A DNA stretch of 64,000 nt from positions 62,001 through 126,000 of the forward strand of contig NZ_WTPY01000003.1 in assembly GCF_011378905.1 (NCBI RefSeq), in the 5' to 3' direction. A program made the translations under genes and the position numbers. Within the stretch, counting starts at the first letter, position 1. Each line of letters starts with the position of its first letter. The notes under the pieces were generated by a model that was given only the letters and a program-made list of their open reading frames with translations, did not search any database and was not told where the DNA came from. Of the stretch, positions 19,706-29,813 are shown in pieces. The DNA comes from Paraglaciecola sp. 20A4 (lineage in GTDB: Bacteria > Pseudomonadota > Gammaproteobacteria > Enterobacterales > Alteromonadaceae).

Positions 19706-22303
19706 ATGAATAAACTTTTGCTTAGTGTGAGCATTGCTGCTGTTTTAGGGCTGACAGGCTGCAACGGAGACTCCATAGCAGATAAAGAGACCAATACACC
19801 CGTCGAAAAACCGTTTGCAAGGGTTGTATTCGACCCAGCTAATAGTGATTTGAATTTGCCAAATGATTTACTCATGTTGCCAAACGGTAATTTTTTTGAC
19901 TTTACCTTAAATACCGAAGGTGATGATACATTCGATGGTGCAAACCCTGAACATGCGTTGAGTGCCTTAGATGGTTGGTCAACACAAAACCCATTCGCAA
20001 TTAGGGTTACATTACCCACTGGTCTTGATATTGACGCCAGTAGTGTAAACGGTTCGTCTATCAAATTATTTAAAGCCACTCAAGCTTTAGAAGGGACGTC
20101 AGCAACGTGTCAAACGATAGCGGCCGCGTCACCTGCACCTGGCATTCCTTGCGAGTTAGGTGAAGAATTAGTTTATGGTGTAGATTTTATTACCTCTTAT
20201 ACGGCTGACACAGGTTCAGTTGGGGTTGTCCCGCTTAAACCTTTAGATGCTGGCCAAGGTTATATGTTGGTGGTTACCGACGCATTGCTCGATACCGACG
20301 GCAAGAGTGTTAAGGGTTCAAGTACATGGGAACTTGCCCGTCAGGATATCAATACGTTGCCGCTTTCCACTGACGAGCAATTGCAGTTACAAGGTTTGGT
20401 TAATAGTCTGGTTAATGTCGTTATCCCAACCGGTATTGACCGTGAGGCGATTTCTTATGCGGCTTATTTTTCTACTGTTTCTACCGACACTGTAATGAAT
20501 TCAGTTAAACAACTGCAGATTGCAGGCTACGCGCAAGCATTTGCTGCAGCGATGGCCGCGACTGGCGGAGACGCAGCCGCATCATCAGCGGTTGCCCGTG
20601 GTTATTTACCGCAATTGAATGTCTCAACTGACAGTATTTCTAATGCGTTTGAAGCATTAGGCTCTCAACTAGGCGATACTTACAGTGCATTGCAGACACA
20701 AGGCTTAGGTACGTGTGCTGAATTGTCTACAGCGTTAGCTGCTGCCGGTGCCAATGCAAGCGCTGAATTGACGAGCTCGATGACATTTTGTGCTGCTAAG
20801 CGCCTATTAGGCGAAGTGAAGTTACCGTATTACTCAAGCACAACCAATCCATTAGGCGACTGGTGGCGTGCAGCTTGTACCAGTGGGGCTACATTACAGC
20901 TTATGGGTCAAGAAACCGTAAGTGCATTAGTGCAAGCGGGAGCGCTCGGGGATAATGATGATTTATGTCAATTAGCGTCAGATGGTCAGTTGCGAGATTT
21001 AGATTTAACCTCCCTAGGAGTTGACGACCCACGTAATTTAACGAAGTTTAATCCGATACCTGTTGCCCAAGGAACGAACTCTGATGATGACTCGACTGAG
21101 TATAACGAAGCGGGTACAGAAACATTGGGTGTCCAAATCACTGTGCCCGATGAATCTATCATTGCAATATTATCAGCCGCAACCGATGGCGCTATTGCGT
21201 TACAAACTAAACCTCAGGACGGGTGGCCTGTGGTTATTATTCAACATGGAATTACACTCTCAAAAGAAAATGCGTTAACCATTTCTGCTGCGCTTTCACT
21301 AGCCGGATTTGCTTCTGTTGCCATTGACCATCCTTTGCACGGTTCACGTGGGTTTACCTTAGAAGATGGTACTGTTGTTAATGCATCTTCACATTCTGCT
21401 ACTGACTATATGAATTTAGCGGGGTTATTGTCTGCACGAGATAACCTACGCCAAAGTGCGACAGACACCCTTGGCTTACGTTTGGCGCTTAATGCAATTA
21501 ATGATGCGTCTGGTATGGTCGATTTAGATTCGTCCAAGGTACATTTCATTGCCCAGAGTTTAGGGGCAATTTCAGGTACTAACACCGTTGCCAATGCGAA
21601 TACGCCGTTTGAAGGCGACTTCGCACCCTTTAGCGATATGTATACCATTAATACCGCAGTGTTGAACGTGCCATCTGGCGGCGTCGCCAATTTCTTATTC
21701 GAATCTGCTGATTTCGGGCCTTTAATTAAAGGTTCATTACTAGCTGCATCGTCTACTGATTTTGCCGCTTTTCTAACGCAGTATGCAACGGCTAACTCAC
21801 TTGCGCTTGAAGCGGCTCTACGTCCTGCGTATAGCGCATTTTATGCTGCAATTGACGACGAGCAACGTGCTGAAATTAATGCCACCTTTAGCCAGTTTAC
21901 TTTTGCTGCTCAAGCAATATTAGATGCAGGTGATCCGATTAACTATGCGCAGCGTTTAAGTTCATCAACACCGACCTTGATGCAGCTGATGGTAGGCGGT
22001 GGCATAAATGATGATGGCGAAACGGCTCTGACTGATCAAGTTAATCCTGTTGTTACTTCACTGCCACTTTCAGGGGGCATTCCTCTCTCCAAAGTGATGG
22101 GCTTAAAGCAAGTATCATCTACGATTGAAAGTGATACTTCGCAGAATGCGGTGGTATATATATCAACGGGTGAGCATCAATCTTTGTTCCGTTTTACGCC
22201 AAGTGTAGCGGCAACCACAGAGTTACAAAACGAAGCTGTTCAATACTTTTTAACAGATGGTAAGAGTGTTGTTATTGCAAATGAAGACGTTGTCGCTAAC
22301 TAA
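19706..22303 (+). CDS. VolA/Pla-1-like lipoprotein lipase (lysophospholipase family)
   Basis: An 865-residue lipoprotein: the signal peptide ends GLTGCN, giving a lipobox Cys at about residue 19. The C-terminal half has an alpha/beta hydrolase fold. VVIIQHGITLSKEN is the oxyanion region (about 510), IDHPLHGSRGF follows, and VHFIAQSLGAISGTN holds the nucleophile serine in a G/A-x-S-x-G elbow (about 620). This layout matches the surface lysophospholipase VolA of Vibrio and related Pla-1/cef lipases, which release fatty acids from host or environmental phospholipids. The N-terminal 400 residues are rich in Ala, Ser and Thr. No fadL-like transporter is adjacent. A terminator follows. Confidence 0.82.
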   Translation: MNKLLLSVSIAAVLGLTGCNGDSIADKETNTPVEKPFARVVFDPANSDLNLPNDLLMLPNGNFFDFTLNTEGDDTFDGANPEHALSALDGWSTQNPFAIRVTLPTGLDIDASSVNGSSIKLFKATQALEGTSATCQTIAAASPAPGIPCELGEELVYGVDFITSYTADTGSVGVVPLKPLDAGQGYMLVVTDALLDTDGKSVKGSSTWELARQDINTLPLSTDEQLQLQGLVNSLVNVVIPTGIDREAISYAAYFSTVSTDTVMNSVKQLQIAGYAQAFAAAMAATGGDAAASSAVARGYLPQLNVSTDSISNAFEALGSQLGDTYSALQTQGLGTCAELSTALAAAGANASAELTSSMTFCAAKRLLGEVKLPYYSSTTNPLGDWWRAACTSGATLQLMGQETVSALVQAGALGDNDDLCQLASDGQLRDLDLTSLGVDDPRNLTKFNPIPVAQGTNSDDDSTEYNEAGTETLGVQITVPDESIIAILSAATDGAIALQTKPQDGWPVVIIQHGITLSKENALTISAALSLAGFASVAIDHPLHGSRGFTLEDGTVVNASSHSATDYMNLAGLLSARDNLRQSATDTLGLRLALNAINDASGMVDLDSSKVHFIAQSLGAISGTNTVANANTPFEGDFAPFSDMYTINTAVLNVPSGGVANFLFESADFGPLIKGSLLAASSTDFAAFLTQYATANSLALEAALRPAYSAFYAAIDDEQRAEINATFSQFTFAAQAILDAGDPINYAQRLSSSTPTLMQLMVGGGINDDGETALTDQVNPVVTSLPLSGGIPLSKVMGLKQVSSTIESDTSQNAVVYISTGEHQSLFRFTPSVAATTELQNEAVQYFLTDGKSVVIANEDVVAN

Positions 22304-22321
22304 AGCGCCACAATAAACGTT

Positions 22322-22350
22322 AAAAGCTAGGCTGTGCCTAGCTTTTTTTT
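22322..22350 (+). terminator. Intrinsic terminator after the VolA-like gene
   Basis: Stem AAAGCTAGGC / GCCTAGCTTT with a TGT loop and a run of eight T. It stands 18 bases after the stop codon, so the downstream sohB is probably transcribed on its own. Confidence 0.88.
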
Positions 22351-22402
22351 TAGTAATTAGTCCCAATATCGCTTAGATAGTTAACGTTTAGGAGCATGTA
22401 GT

Positions 22403-23437
22403 TTGGAATTTTTGTATGAATACGGGCTATTTATAGCCAAAGCAGTCACCATAGTTGTTGCTATATTACTGGTGGTTGGCGGGGTGGTAGGTCTTATCAG
22501 TAAGCAAAAGCACCCTAAAGGAAATCTTGAGATAGATTCTATTTCAGATCGACTAGATGATATTAAAGCCAGTGTGAATCATTTAATTTGTACAAAAGAA
22601 GAGCTCAAAAAGAAAAATAAAGAACAAAAGAAAGCCGACAAGGCTGCTAAAAAGGACGCAAAGAATAAACCTGACGGAGATGATAAAGGTAACCTGTATG
22701 TTATCGACTTTGATGGTTCGATGGATGCCCACGAGGTTGAAAATTTGCGTGAAGAAGTCACCGCCATTATTTGTATCGCTGGGCCAAAGGATGAAGTGCT
22801 TGTTCGCTTAGAAAGTGGTGGTGGTGTAGTGCATGGTTATGGACTAGGGGCATCACAATTACAGCGTTTGAAGGATAAAAAAATCCCACTGACTGTCTCT
22901 GTTGATAAAGTAGCTGCAAGCGGTGGATATATGATGGCCTGTGTAGCGGATAAAGTACTTGCTGCTAAATTTGCCATCATAGGGTCAATTGGTGTTATTG
23001 CTCAAATACCAAACTTTAATAAATTATTAAAGAAAAATGATATTGAGTTCGAACAACATACGGCAGGGCAGTTTAAGCGTACATTGACCATGTTTGGTGA
23101 AAACAATGATGAAGGACGACAGAAGTTTAAAAGTGAACTGGAAGACGTTCATCAAATGTTTAAGGGTTTTGTTCAAGAACATCGACCATTATTATCAATC
23201 GATACAGTGGCAACCGGTGAATATTGGTATGGAACTAAAGCACTCGAAATGGGCTTAGTCGATCACATTCAGACGTCGGATGATTTTTTACTCGCAACTA
23301 ACAGCGATAAAAAGATATATTCGGTAAAATATGCTGTTAAAAAGAACCTCGCTGAGCGATTCGGCATTTCAGTTAGTACTGGGGTTACCAATACACTTAT
23401 GCGCTTGTGGAGTAAAACCCAAATTATTGCTAAATAA
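22403..23437 (+). CDS. sohB: Inner-membrane protease SohB (S49 family)
   Basis: A 344-residue signal-peptide-peptidase-like protease. It has an N-terminal membrane helix (about residues 7-33), a charged Lys-rich linker (about 65-95), and a periplasmic S49 domain. The catalytic Ser lies in KVAASGGYMMAC and the catalytic Lys in AGQFKRTLTMF. The start is TTG, supported by an AGGAG ribosome-binding site eight bases upstream; the nearby ATG at 22396 is followed at once by a stop. The natural substrates are not known; E. coli SohB suppresses a degP defect when overproduced. Confidence 0.92.
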   Translation: MEFLYEYGLFIAKAVTIVVAILLVVGGVVGLISKQKHPKGNLEIDSISDRLDDIKASVNHLICTKEELKKKNKEQKKADKAAKKDAKNKPDGDDKGNLYVIDFDGSMDAHEVENLREEVTAIICIAGPKDEVLVRLESGGGVVHGYGLGASQLQRLKDKKIPLTVSVDKVAASGGYMMACVADKVLAAKFAIIGSIGVIAQIPNFNKLLKKNDIEFEQHTAGQFKRTLTMFGENNDEGRQKFKSELEDVHQMFKGFVQEHRPLLSIDTVATGEYWYGTKALEMGLVDHIQTSDDFLLATNSDKKIYSVKYAVKKNLAERFGISVSTGVTNTLMRLWSKTQIIAK

Positions 23438-23465
23438 ACAATTAGACCAAAGATTAATTTCTTAC

Positions 23466-23498
23466 AAAAAATGCCGATATTTTGTCGGTATTTTTTTT
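23466..23498 (+). terminator. Intrinsic terminator after sohB
   Basis: Stem AAAAATGCCGA / TCGGTATTTTT (one G-T pair) with a seven-base loop and a long T run. The remaining 306 bases up to the TonB-dependent receptor gene are AT-rich and contain no gene or recognisable operator; no convincing Fur box is seen there. Confidence 0.8.
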
Positions 23499-23804
23499 AT
23501 CTTAATTAAATGCATGACAAATTTAACCTCGCGATTACTTTGTTTAATTATAAAATACATCGCACAAATGAAGTAAATTAACATTAAATGGTTAATTACT
23601 CTGTTAGTAGCCATGGGAGCTTTTTGACCATTTAATCTATTTGTAAGTTCAACTCTTTATCGTTATAAATAATATGTAATTCAATAATAAACCGGACCGT
23701 TTTTACTGAATTCTTAACCGCGTAATATCAATCAGCACCCGCTGACAAAAAACTAATAAAAAACTGATATATGCGAATAAAAATATAATAAAGTTGGATA
23801 ATAA

Positions 23805-26414
23805 ATGAACACGTCAATAAACAAATTAACGAAAAGTATTCGCTATGTTATCGCTACCTCAGCTGCCGTTGCAGTGACAGCGATAACCCCTGTATATGCT
23901 CAACAAGTAAAAGATGACAGCGCAGAGGTAGAAAAAATCGCTGTGGTAGGAAGCCGCTCAGCGCCGCGCTCAGTTGCAGACTCTCCTGTTCCAATTGATA
24001 TTATTGGAGGGGATGAATTAGGCAAATCTGCATCAAGTGATATGTTAGATATGCTAGTTAGCTCAGTACCTTCTTTCACAGCCCGTGCACAACCTATATC
24101 TGATGCGGCAACGCTTATACGCCCAGTCAACTTACGTGGATTGTCGTCGGACAGTACATTAGTGTTGGTTAACGGAAAACGTCGCCATCGCGCGTCCGTT
24201 ATTGCCTTCCAAGGTGGGGGGATAAATGATGGCGCTCAAGGGCCTGATATTTCAGTTATTCCTAGTTCTGCATTAAAGCAAGTTGAAGTATTACGCGACG
24301 GTGCGGCCGCCCAATACGGCTCTGATGCTATCGCCGGTGTTATGAACTTTGTATTAAAAGACGATGCAGATGGCGGTTCATTGTCCGTTAAACGAGGTGA
24401 GTACTTTGAGGGCGACGGTGCTACCACCACAGTCGAAGGGAACGTAGGCTTACCGTTTACCAAAGATGGATACGCTAATTTAAGTTTTCAACTTAAAAAT
24501 GCAGATGCTACCAGTCGGAGTGCACAACGTCCCGATGCGGCTAACCTTATCACTCAAGGCAATACCGCTGTTGGCAACCCTGCACAAATTTGGGGTAATC
24601 CAGAGATAAATGACGACATTAGTTTATTTGGTAATGTGGGTTTGGATCTCGGCGATGATAAAAAATTCTATATGTTTGGTAACTATTCTGAACGCGACAT
24701 AATCGGTGGGTTTTATTATCGAAACCCTCATAACCGCGGACAAGTTTATTCGAACGATGATGGCGCAAGTTTGTTAATAGGGGACGTTGGTGAGGCTGCA
24801 GGTGGTGAGCGAACGTGTGCGTCAGTGCCAATTCCAAAAATAGCACAATCCGATGGGACGTTTATTGATGGCAATGTTTTGGCGTCAACTGCTTACTTGG
24901 ATATGGTAGCGGATCCAAATTGCTTCTCAATGAACCAAGTTTTTCCAGGTGGTTATACGCCAGCATTTGGCGGTAATATAACGGATACGTCATTGGTTAT
25001 GGGCGTTGAAGGCGAATTGAAAAGTGGATTTTTATCGGGTGCTCATTTTGATTTGAGTGGCTCTGTGGGTCGTAGCGAATCGTCTTTCAATTTAAGTAAC
25101 ACGTTAAATCCATCACTTGGGTTAGATACGCCCACTGAATTTGACACTGGTAAATATATTCAACTGGAGAAAATGTTTAATTTAGATTTGTCTAAGCAAA
25201 TTGACGTGGACTCTATCGACTCATTAAACGTTGCGGGTGGACTTGAATGGCGAGAAGAGTCATTCGAAATCGTTGCGGGTGAAGAGTCTTCATGGAAAGC
25301 AGGGGACTACGCTTCTCAAGGTTTTAATATTGGCTCTCACGGCTTTAAAGGTTTTGGTCCAGAAGCTCAAGGTACTAATACTCGTCGCAGTATTGGTGCA
25401 TATGTAGATGTTGAAGCTTATATTACGGAAGACTTTTTAATTGGCGCAGCGTTACGTTACGAAGATTTCACCACCTTTGGTGACACCACTAACTACAAGT
25501 TAACCTTTCAGTACTCCGTTACCGACGAACTCTCGCTGCGCGCTTCTACTAGCACGGGCTTTAGGGCGCCAACGGTTGGTCAAGCAAACGTCGTTAACAC
25601 CCAAACATCAATAGTGGGTGGCGATCTTATACAGAGTTTCTTGGCGCCACCTACAGATACTTTATCAGCATTCTACGGCGGTAAAGAGTTGAGCCCTGAA
25701 GACTCACAAAGCTATGCTTTTGGGGTAGTTTATCAGGCTGGCGATTTCTTTATGAGTGCTGATTTGTACAGTATTACTGTTGAGGATCGTATTGCTCAGT
25801 CCAGTAAAATTGATGTACTGGCTGATGATTATGAAGCGTTAAGAAGTTTAGGTGTGCAAAATCCTGAGCTTATTTCAGCAGTAACCTATTTTGCCAACGA
25901 CTTCGATACTAAAACGCAAGGTTTAGATTTAGTTGCAAACTATTCACATCAAATCTTTGATTCAAGTGATACTAAATTTTCGTTAGCCTATAACTGGAAT
26001 GAAACTGAAGTAGAAAAGTTTAATCCAGCTACGACTAGCGATGGCAAAGTTCGTTTGTTAGAAGATGGGATCCCTCATCACAGAGCAACCTTCACTGTAT
26101 CTCAAAGCTGGGACATGGTGAGTGCATTTGTGCGCATGAATTACTTCGGCGAATATTTTGCGGTTCATGCGGATGATGCTGAAGTTGGCGGTTGGAACCA
26201 AACTGCCGGTAGCAGCGCTACCTTTGATGCTGAGGTAAGTTATTTTGTTACGGATCAAATCACCTTATCGGTTGGCGCAAGTAATTTGTTCGATCGGGAA
26301 GCAGAAGAGCTACCAGCAAGTTCATATGCAGCGGTAGGCGGTCAATATTATGAAAGTGGTCCATATGACTATAATGGTGGTTTTTACTATGTTAAAGCCA
26401 AGTACAACTTTTAA
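23805..26414 (+). CDS. TonB-dependent outer-membrane receptor
   Basis: An 869-residue outer-membrane transporter. A signal peptide ends about VYAQQ (residue 34). A plug domain follows (IPVDIIGGDEL-like segment, then RPVNLRGLSSDSTLVLVNGKRRH, VEVLRDGAAAQYGSDAIAGVMNF). A beta-barrel with alternating aromatic strands runs to the C-terminal YYVKAKYNF, ending in the Phe typical of outer-membrane barrels. The substrate cannot be named: no siderophore, vitamin B12 or glycan gene is adjacent and no clear Fur box precedes it. This plug type is common in Alteromonadales receptors for plant or algal compounds and sugars, but that is weak evidence. It is a single gene closed by a strong terminator. Confidence 0.93.
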   Translation: MNTSINKLTKSIRYVIATSAAVAVTAITPVYAQQVKDDSAEVEKIAVVGSRSAPRSVADSPVPIDIIGGDELGKSASSDMLDMLVSSVPSFTARAQPISDAATLIRPVNLRGLSSDSTLVLVNGKRRHRASVIAFQGGGINDGAQGPDISVIPSSALKQVEVLRDGAAAQYGSDAIAGVMNFVLKDDADGGSLSVKRGEYFEGDGATTTVEGNVGLPFTKDGYANLSFQLKNADATSRSAQRPDAANLITQGNTAVGNPAQIWGNPEINDDISLFGNVGLDLGDDKKFYMFGNYSERDIIGGFYYRNPHNRGQVYSNDDGASLLIGDVGEAAGGERTCASVPIPKIAQSDGTFIDGNVLASTAYLDMVADPNCFSMNQVFPGGYTPAFGGNITDTSLVMGVEGELKSGFLSGAHFDLSGSVGRSESSFNLSNTLNPSLGLDTPTEFDTGKYIQLEKMFNLDLSKQIDVDSIDSLNVAGGLEWREESFEIVAGEESSWKAGDYASQGFNIGSHGFKGFGPEAQGTNTRRSIGAYVDVEAYITEDFLIGAALRYEDFTTFGDTTNYKLTFQYSVTDELSLRASTSTGFRAPTVGQANVVNTQTSIVGGDLIQSFLAPPTDTLSAFYGGKELSPEDSQSYAFGVVYQAGDFFMSADLYSITVEDRIAQSSKIDVLADDYEALRSLGVQNPELISAVTYFANDFDTKTQGLDLVANYSHQIFDSSDTKFSLAYNWNETEVEKFNPATTSDGKVRLLEDGIPHHRATFTVSQSWDMVSAFVRMNYFGEYFAVHADDAEVGGWNQTAGSSATFDAEVSYFVTDQITLSVGASNLFDREAEELPASSYAAVGGQYYESGPYDYNGGFYYVKAKYNF

Positions 26415-26433
26415 ATCTTAGCGTCTACATACT

Positions 26434-26465
26434 AAGGCCTTGTCAATGACAAGGCCTTTTTTTTA
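26434..26465 (+). terminator. Intrinsic terminator after the TonB-dependent receptor
   Basis: An 11-base-pair perfect stem, AAGGCCTTGTC / GACAAGGCCTT, with an AAT loop and eight T residues. Confidence 0.92.
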
Positions 26466-26646
26466 GGCTTATTTGTATGATGATTTCTATATTTTTAGCC
26501 CTATATCTCAATTGTCTTTAGTCATTATGCGCGCTCAATATAGCCATTTATCTCTTTAAATAAAAGTAGTACGTAGATGAGTGATCGTCTTCTAAGAATT
26601 TTTCGTATATCTACTGTTAATTTTATCTTGGTACTAAGGAACTTAC

Positions 26647-28095
26647 GTGACGGCATTGGTATGGTTAAGAAGTGATCTTCGCAGCAAGTGGCATAGTCCA
26701 ATCGATTACGGGATTGCCAATCACGATAAAGTGATTGCTGTGTACTGCATCCCAAAAGCTCAATGGAAGAAGTACAACCTCGCTCAGGTTAAGATTGATT
26801 TGATTTATCAACGTTTGGCGTTTTTAACAGAAGATTTAAAGCAACGTAATATTATGCTCCGTGTGCTGCATACTGATGATTATGCTGCAACCACAGATGC
26901 ATTAGTCAAATTGTGCGAGCAGGAGGGTGTGAGCCACATTTATTGTAATGCAGAATATGAGTGGGATGAGCGCCAAAGAGATAAAGCCGTAAAGCAAGCG
27001 TGTAATGAAAAAGGGATTACAGTGGCGATGTTCCACGATACGTGTTTGGTTAAGCCAAGCGAAATCATTAATTTGCAAAACACGCCTTATAAAGTCTTTA
27101 CGCCATATTTTAAACGCTGGTTAGAGAAGGTTACCCAACAGTTACCTGGTGTACCTGAAATAACCAAGGCGAAAGACAGTGGTTTTATCAGCAGTGACGA
27201 GCATTCGCACACGTTTAATGAGTCTTCACAGACTGACAACTTGATGAACAACAATGCACATCTGTGGCCATCAACCGATCAAGACATTATTAAAAAAATG
27301 AACGTGTTCATTAATGAGTTTGCGCCAGATTATCCAACTAATCGAGATATTCCGAGTGTCGATGGTACCAGTAAAGTTTCACCTTACTTATCAATTGGTG
27401 CCCTGAGCCCTGCTCAATGCTTATTTCATGTATTACAGAGTTACGGTGAAGAGGCGTTGACACCTGATCATGGGGCATATACCTGGATCAAGGAAGTGGC
27501 ATGGCGAGATTTTTACCGCTACGTGATGTATCACTTTACTCATGTCAGTCGTGGTTTACCATTTCAAAAGCATTATCAGCATTTCAAGTGGGAAACCAAT
27601 CAAGATAACTTTACGGCATGGAAAGAGGGGAAAACGGGGTACCCAATCGTAGATGCGGCAATGATAGCGCTAAAAGAAACGGGTTGGATGCACAACCGTT
27701 TACGAATGATTGTTGCCAGTTTTTATTGTAAACATTTATTGTTGCCTTGGCAGTGGGCTGAAGATTATTTTATGAGCCAGCTGATTGATGGGGATTACGC
27801 ATCTAACAATGGTGGATGGCAGTGGAGCGCTTCAGTGGGCACAGATGCAGCACCTTATTTCCGTATTTTTAATCCTACGACTCAAAGTCAACGCTTTGAT
27901 CCCCAAGGTACGTTTATCAAAAGATGGTTGCCTGAATTGTCGAAGCTTACTGCAAAGCAAATACATGAACCGAGTAAGTATTGTGATGTTCAACGCTTAG
28001 GGTACTGTCTACCTATTGTCGAACATAAAGCGTCGGTGACGCGCACGAAGGCACAATTTAAAGGTTTTTTGGCTGCGTATAATCAGACAAAATAA
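26647..28095 (+). CDS. phrB: Deoxyribodipyrimidine photolyase (class I CPD)
   Basis: Light-driven repair of cyclobutane pyrimidine dimers. The 482 residues comprise an N-terminal Rossmann domain (MTALVWLRSDLRS) that binds the antenna cofactor and a C-terminal FAD domain. TWIKEVAWRDFYRYVMY, TGWMHNRLRMIVASF and DGDYASNNGGWQWSASVGTD are the FAD- and DNA-binding signatures, with the Trp residues used in electron transfer. The start is GTG with AAGGAA eight bases before it. It is a lone gene. Confidence 0.96.
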   Translation: MTALVWLRSDLRSKWHSPIDYGIANHDKVIAVYCIPKAQWKKYNLAQVKIDLIYQRLAFLTEDLKQRNIMLRVLHTDDYAATTDALVKLCEQEGVSHIYCNAEYEWDERQRDKAVKQACNEKGITVAMFHDTCLVKPSEIINLQNTPYKVFTPYFKRWLEKVTQQLPGVPEITKAKDSGFISSDEHSHTFNESSQTDNLMNNNAHLWPSTDQDIIKKMNVFINEFAPDYPTNRDIPSVDGTSKVSPYLSIGALSPAQCLFHVLQSYGEEALTPDHGAYTWIKEVAWRDFYRYVMYHFTHVSRGLPFQKHYQHFKWETNQDNFTAWKEGKTGYPIVDAAMIALKETGWMHNRLRMIVASFYCKHLLLPWQWAEDYFMSQLIDGDYASNNGGWQWSASVGTDAAPYFRIFNPTTQSQRFDPQGTFIKRWLPELSKLTAKQIHEPSKYCDVQRLGYCLPIVEHKASVTRTKAQFKGFLAAYNQTK

Positions 28096-28237
28096 TTTCA
28101 AACATTGTGAGCTATAGGTTGTAAGCTAAAACTGTTACTCAGATTAAATACCTTTATAATAATGCGAATTTTTTGCGGGTAAGTATTATGCTTACCGACG
28201 CTAATGTCGTTAGAGTGCAGTTTAGGATACAAATAAA

Positions 28238-29002
28238 ATGAGTATGAATAATTTTCGATTGTTGGCGTATCTGGATGACTTACTGCTACCACAACAAGTT
28301 AACGATTTTTGCCCAAATGGCTTACAGATTGAAGGTAAAGGAAATATTGCAAAAATCGTTTGCGCCGTTACTGCCTCCCAAGCATTAATTGACCACGCTA
28401 TTGAGCTAAAAGCAGATGCCATTTTCGTTCATCATGGTTTTTTTTGGAAAGGCGAGACAGCCAATATCTGTGGCATGAAAAAAAATAGAATTGCGGCGCT
28501 GTTAAAGCATGATATAAATCTTTTCGCCTATCATTTGCCTTTGGATATTCACCCTACGTTGGGGAATAATGCTCAGCTAGGAAAGTTACTCGGAGTCTCG
28601 CAAGTTGAGCCTTTGATGGTTAATTCAGGTCCACAAGGGATTATTATGCAGGGCAAGTTTGAACCTGAGCTCACCTCCACTGCACTCGCTGATAAAATCT
28701 ACACGTTATTAGGCCGCATCCCCTTACATGAAAATGTAAATAGCAAGCCAATCCATACAGTTGCTTGGTGTACCGGGGGAGGCCAAGGTTATATTGAAGC
28801 TGTTGCGCAGCAAGGTATTGATGCCTTTATTACGGGCGAAGTATCAGAACAAACCATCCATATCGCCCGTGAGATGGGTATACATTTTTATGCTGCTGGG
28901 CATCATGCGACAGAGCGTTATGGAGCGAAAGCCATTGCTGAACACTTATCGACGCACACTTCTATTGATGCCGAATTTATTGATATTCCCAACCCAGCCT
29001 AA
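28238..29002 (+). CDS. Nif3-like dinuclear metal centre protein
   Basis: A 254-residue member of the Nif3/YbgI family, toroidal proteins with two metals per subunit. Visible metal motifs are IFVHHGFFWKGE (two His), a middle YHLPLDIHPTLGNN (Asp and His), and the C-terminal AAGHHATERYGAKA (His and Glu). The N-terminal DDLLLPQQVNDFCPNGLQIEG is also characteristic. Function is debated (GTP cyclohydrolase-like fold, hydrolase activity suggested). It is followed 44 bases later by cmoM in the same direction. Confidence 0.9.
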   Translation: MSMNNFRLLAYLDDLLLPQQVNDFCPNGLQIEGKGNIAKIVCAVTASQALIDHAIELKADAIFVHHGFFWKGETANICGMKKNRIAALLKHDINLFAYHLPLDIHPTLGNNAQLGKLLGVSQVEPLMVNSGPQGIIMQGKFEPELTSTALADKIYTLLGRIPLHENVNSKPIHTVAWCTGGGQGYIEAVAQQGIDAFITGEVSEQTIHIAREMGIHFYAAGHHATERYGAKAIAEHLSTHTSIDAEFIDIPNPA

Positions 29003-29046
29003 TATAAGTTGCCAGAGTGCGAAGCGCTGAATAATGAGTAAATTAC

Positions 29047-29805
29047 ATGCAAAGTGATAAATGCGATCAAAATTTTGATGCCATCGCGAGTAAATTCGAA
29101 AAAAATATTTATGGCACTAGCAAAGGTCGTTTACGACATGAGTTGTTGAAATATTACCTTCATAAACATGTGGACTTCAGTCAGTTAGATTCTGCACTTG
29201 ACGCTGGCGGTGGTACGGGGGAAATGTCTCGCGTTCTGCTGGACGAAGGGTTAACGGTTACCTTAAGTGATATTTCTCAAGAAACATTAGATATGGCTAA
29301 AGTAAAATGTCAAAACACCAACCGCTTAACACTTCTTCACAGCGATATATTGGGCTTACCGGAGACGCAATACGATTTGGTTGTTTGTCATGCGGTACTG
29401 GAGTGGCTAAACGATCCCTTTATCAATATTCGTAAGTTGATTGCTATGACGAAAGTCGGGGGGTATTTTTCCCTGTCTTTTTTCAATAAAGATGCGCAAA
29501 CGTTAGGCAATATTTTGTATGGGAATTTCGATTACGTAAAACAAGGTATGAAGGTTAAAAATCAAGTCAGGTTAAGCCCAAATAAACCGCTAGAACCGCG
29601 AGTGGTTTTAGCATTTTTGCAGGATCAAAATATTTCAATTACGAGCATGGCAGGGATCCGCTGCTTCCATGACTATTTGAAAAATCCTCAGATGCAACAG
29701 ACCCATTACGAACAACTCAAAGAGTCCGAAATCACCTTTGGTGATAAGGAGCCTTATCTATGGTTAGGTAAGTATTTTCATATTTTAATGCGCAGAGAAA
29801 GCTAA
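29047..29805 (+). CDS. cmoM: tRNA 5-carboxymethoxyuridine methyltransferase
   Basis: SAM-dependent enzyme that methylates the carboxyl group of cmo5U at position 34 of certain tRNAs, giving mcmo5U. The 252 residues begin with NFDAIASKFEKNIYGTSKG, very similar to E. coli CmoM (formerly SmtA), followed by the SAM motif ALDAGGGTGEMSR (about residues 49-61), the post-motif VVCHAVLEWLNDP, and FDYVKQGMKVK, RCFHDYLK and EPYLWLGKYFHI near the end. These match the enteric protein segment by segment. The partner genes cmoA and cmoB are not in this window. Confidence 0.9.
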   Translation: MQSDKCDQNFDAIASKFEKNIYGTSKGRLRHELLKYYLHKHVDFSQLDSALDAGGGTGEMSRVLLDEGLTVTLSDISQETLDMAKVKCQNTNRLTLLHSDILGLPETQYDLVVCHAVLEWLNDPFINIRKLIAMTKVGGYFSLSFFNKDAQTLGNILYGNFDYVKQGMKVKNQVRLSPNKPLEPRVVLAFLQDQNISITSMAGIRCFHDYLKNPQMQQTHYEQLKESEITFGDKEPYLWLGKYFHILMRRES

Positions 29806-29813
29806 CTTTTTAG

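Noticed and set aside
23499-23804. Possible Fur box upstream of the TonB-dependent receptor
   Set aside because: The AT-rich sequence has loose ATAAT-like strings but no good match to the 19-base Fur consensus, so iron regulation is not supported.
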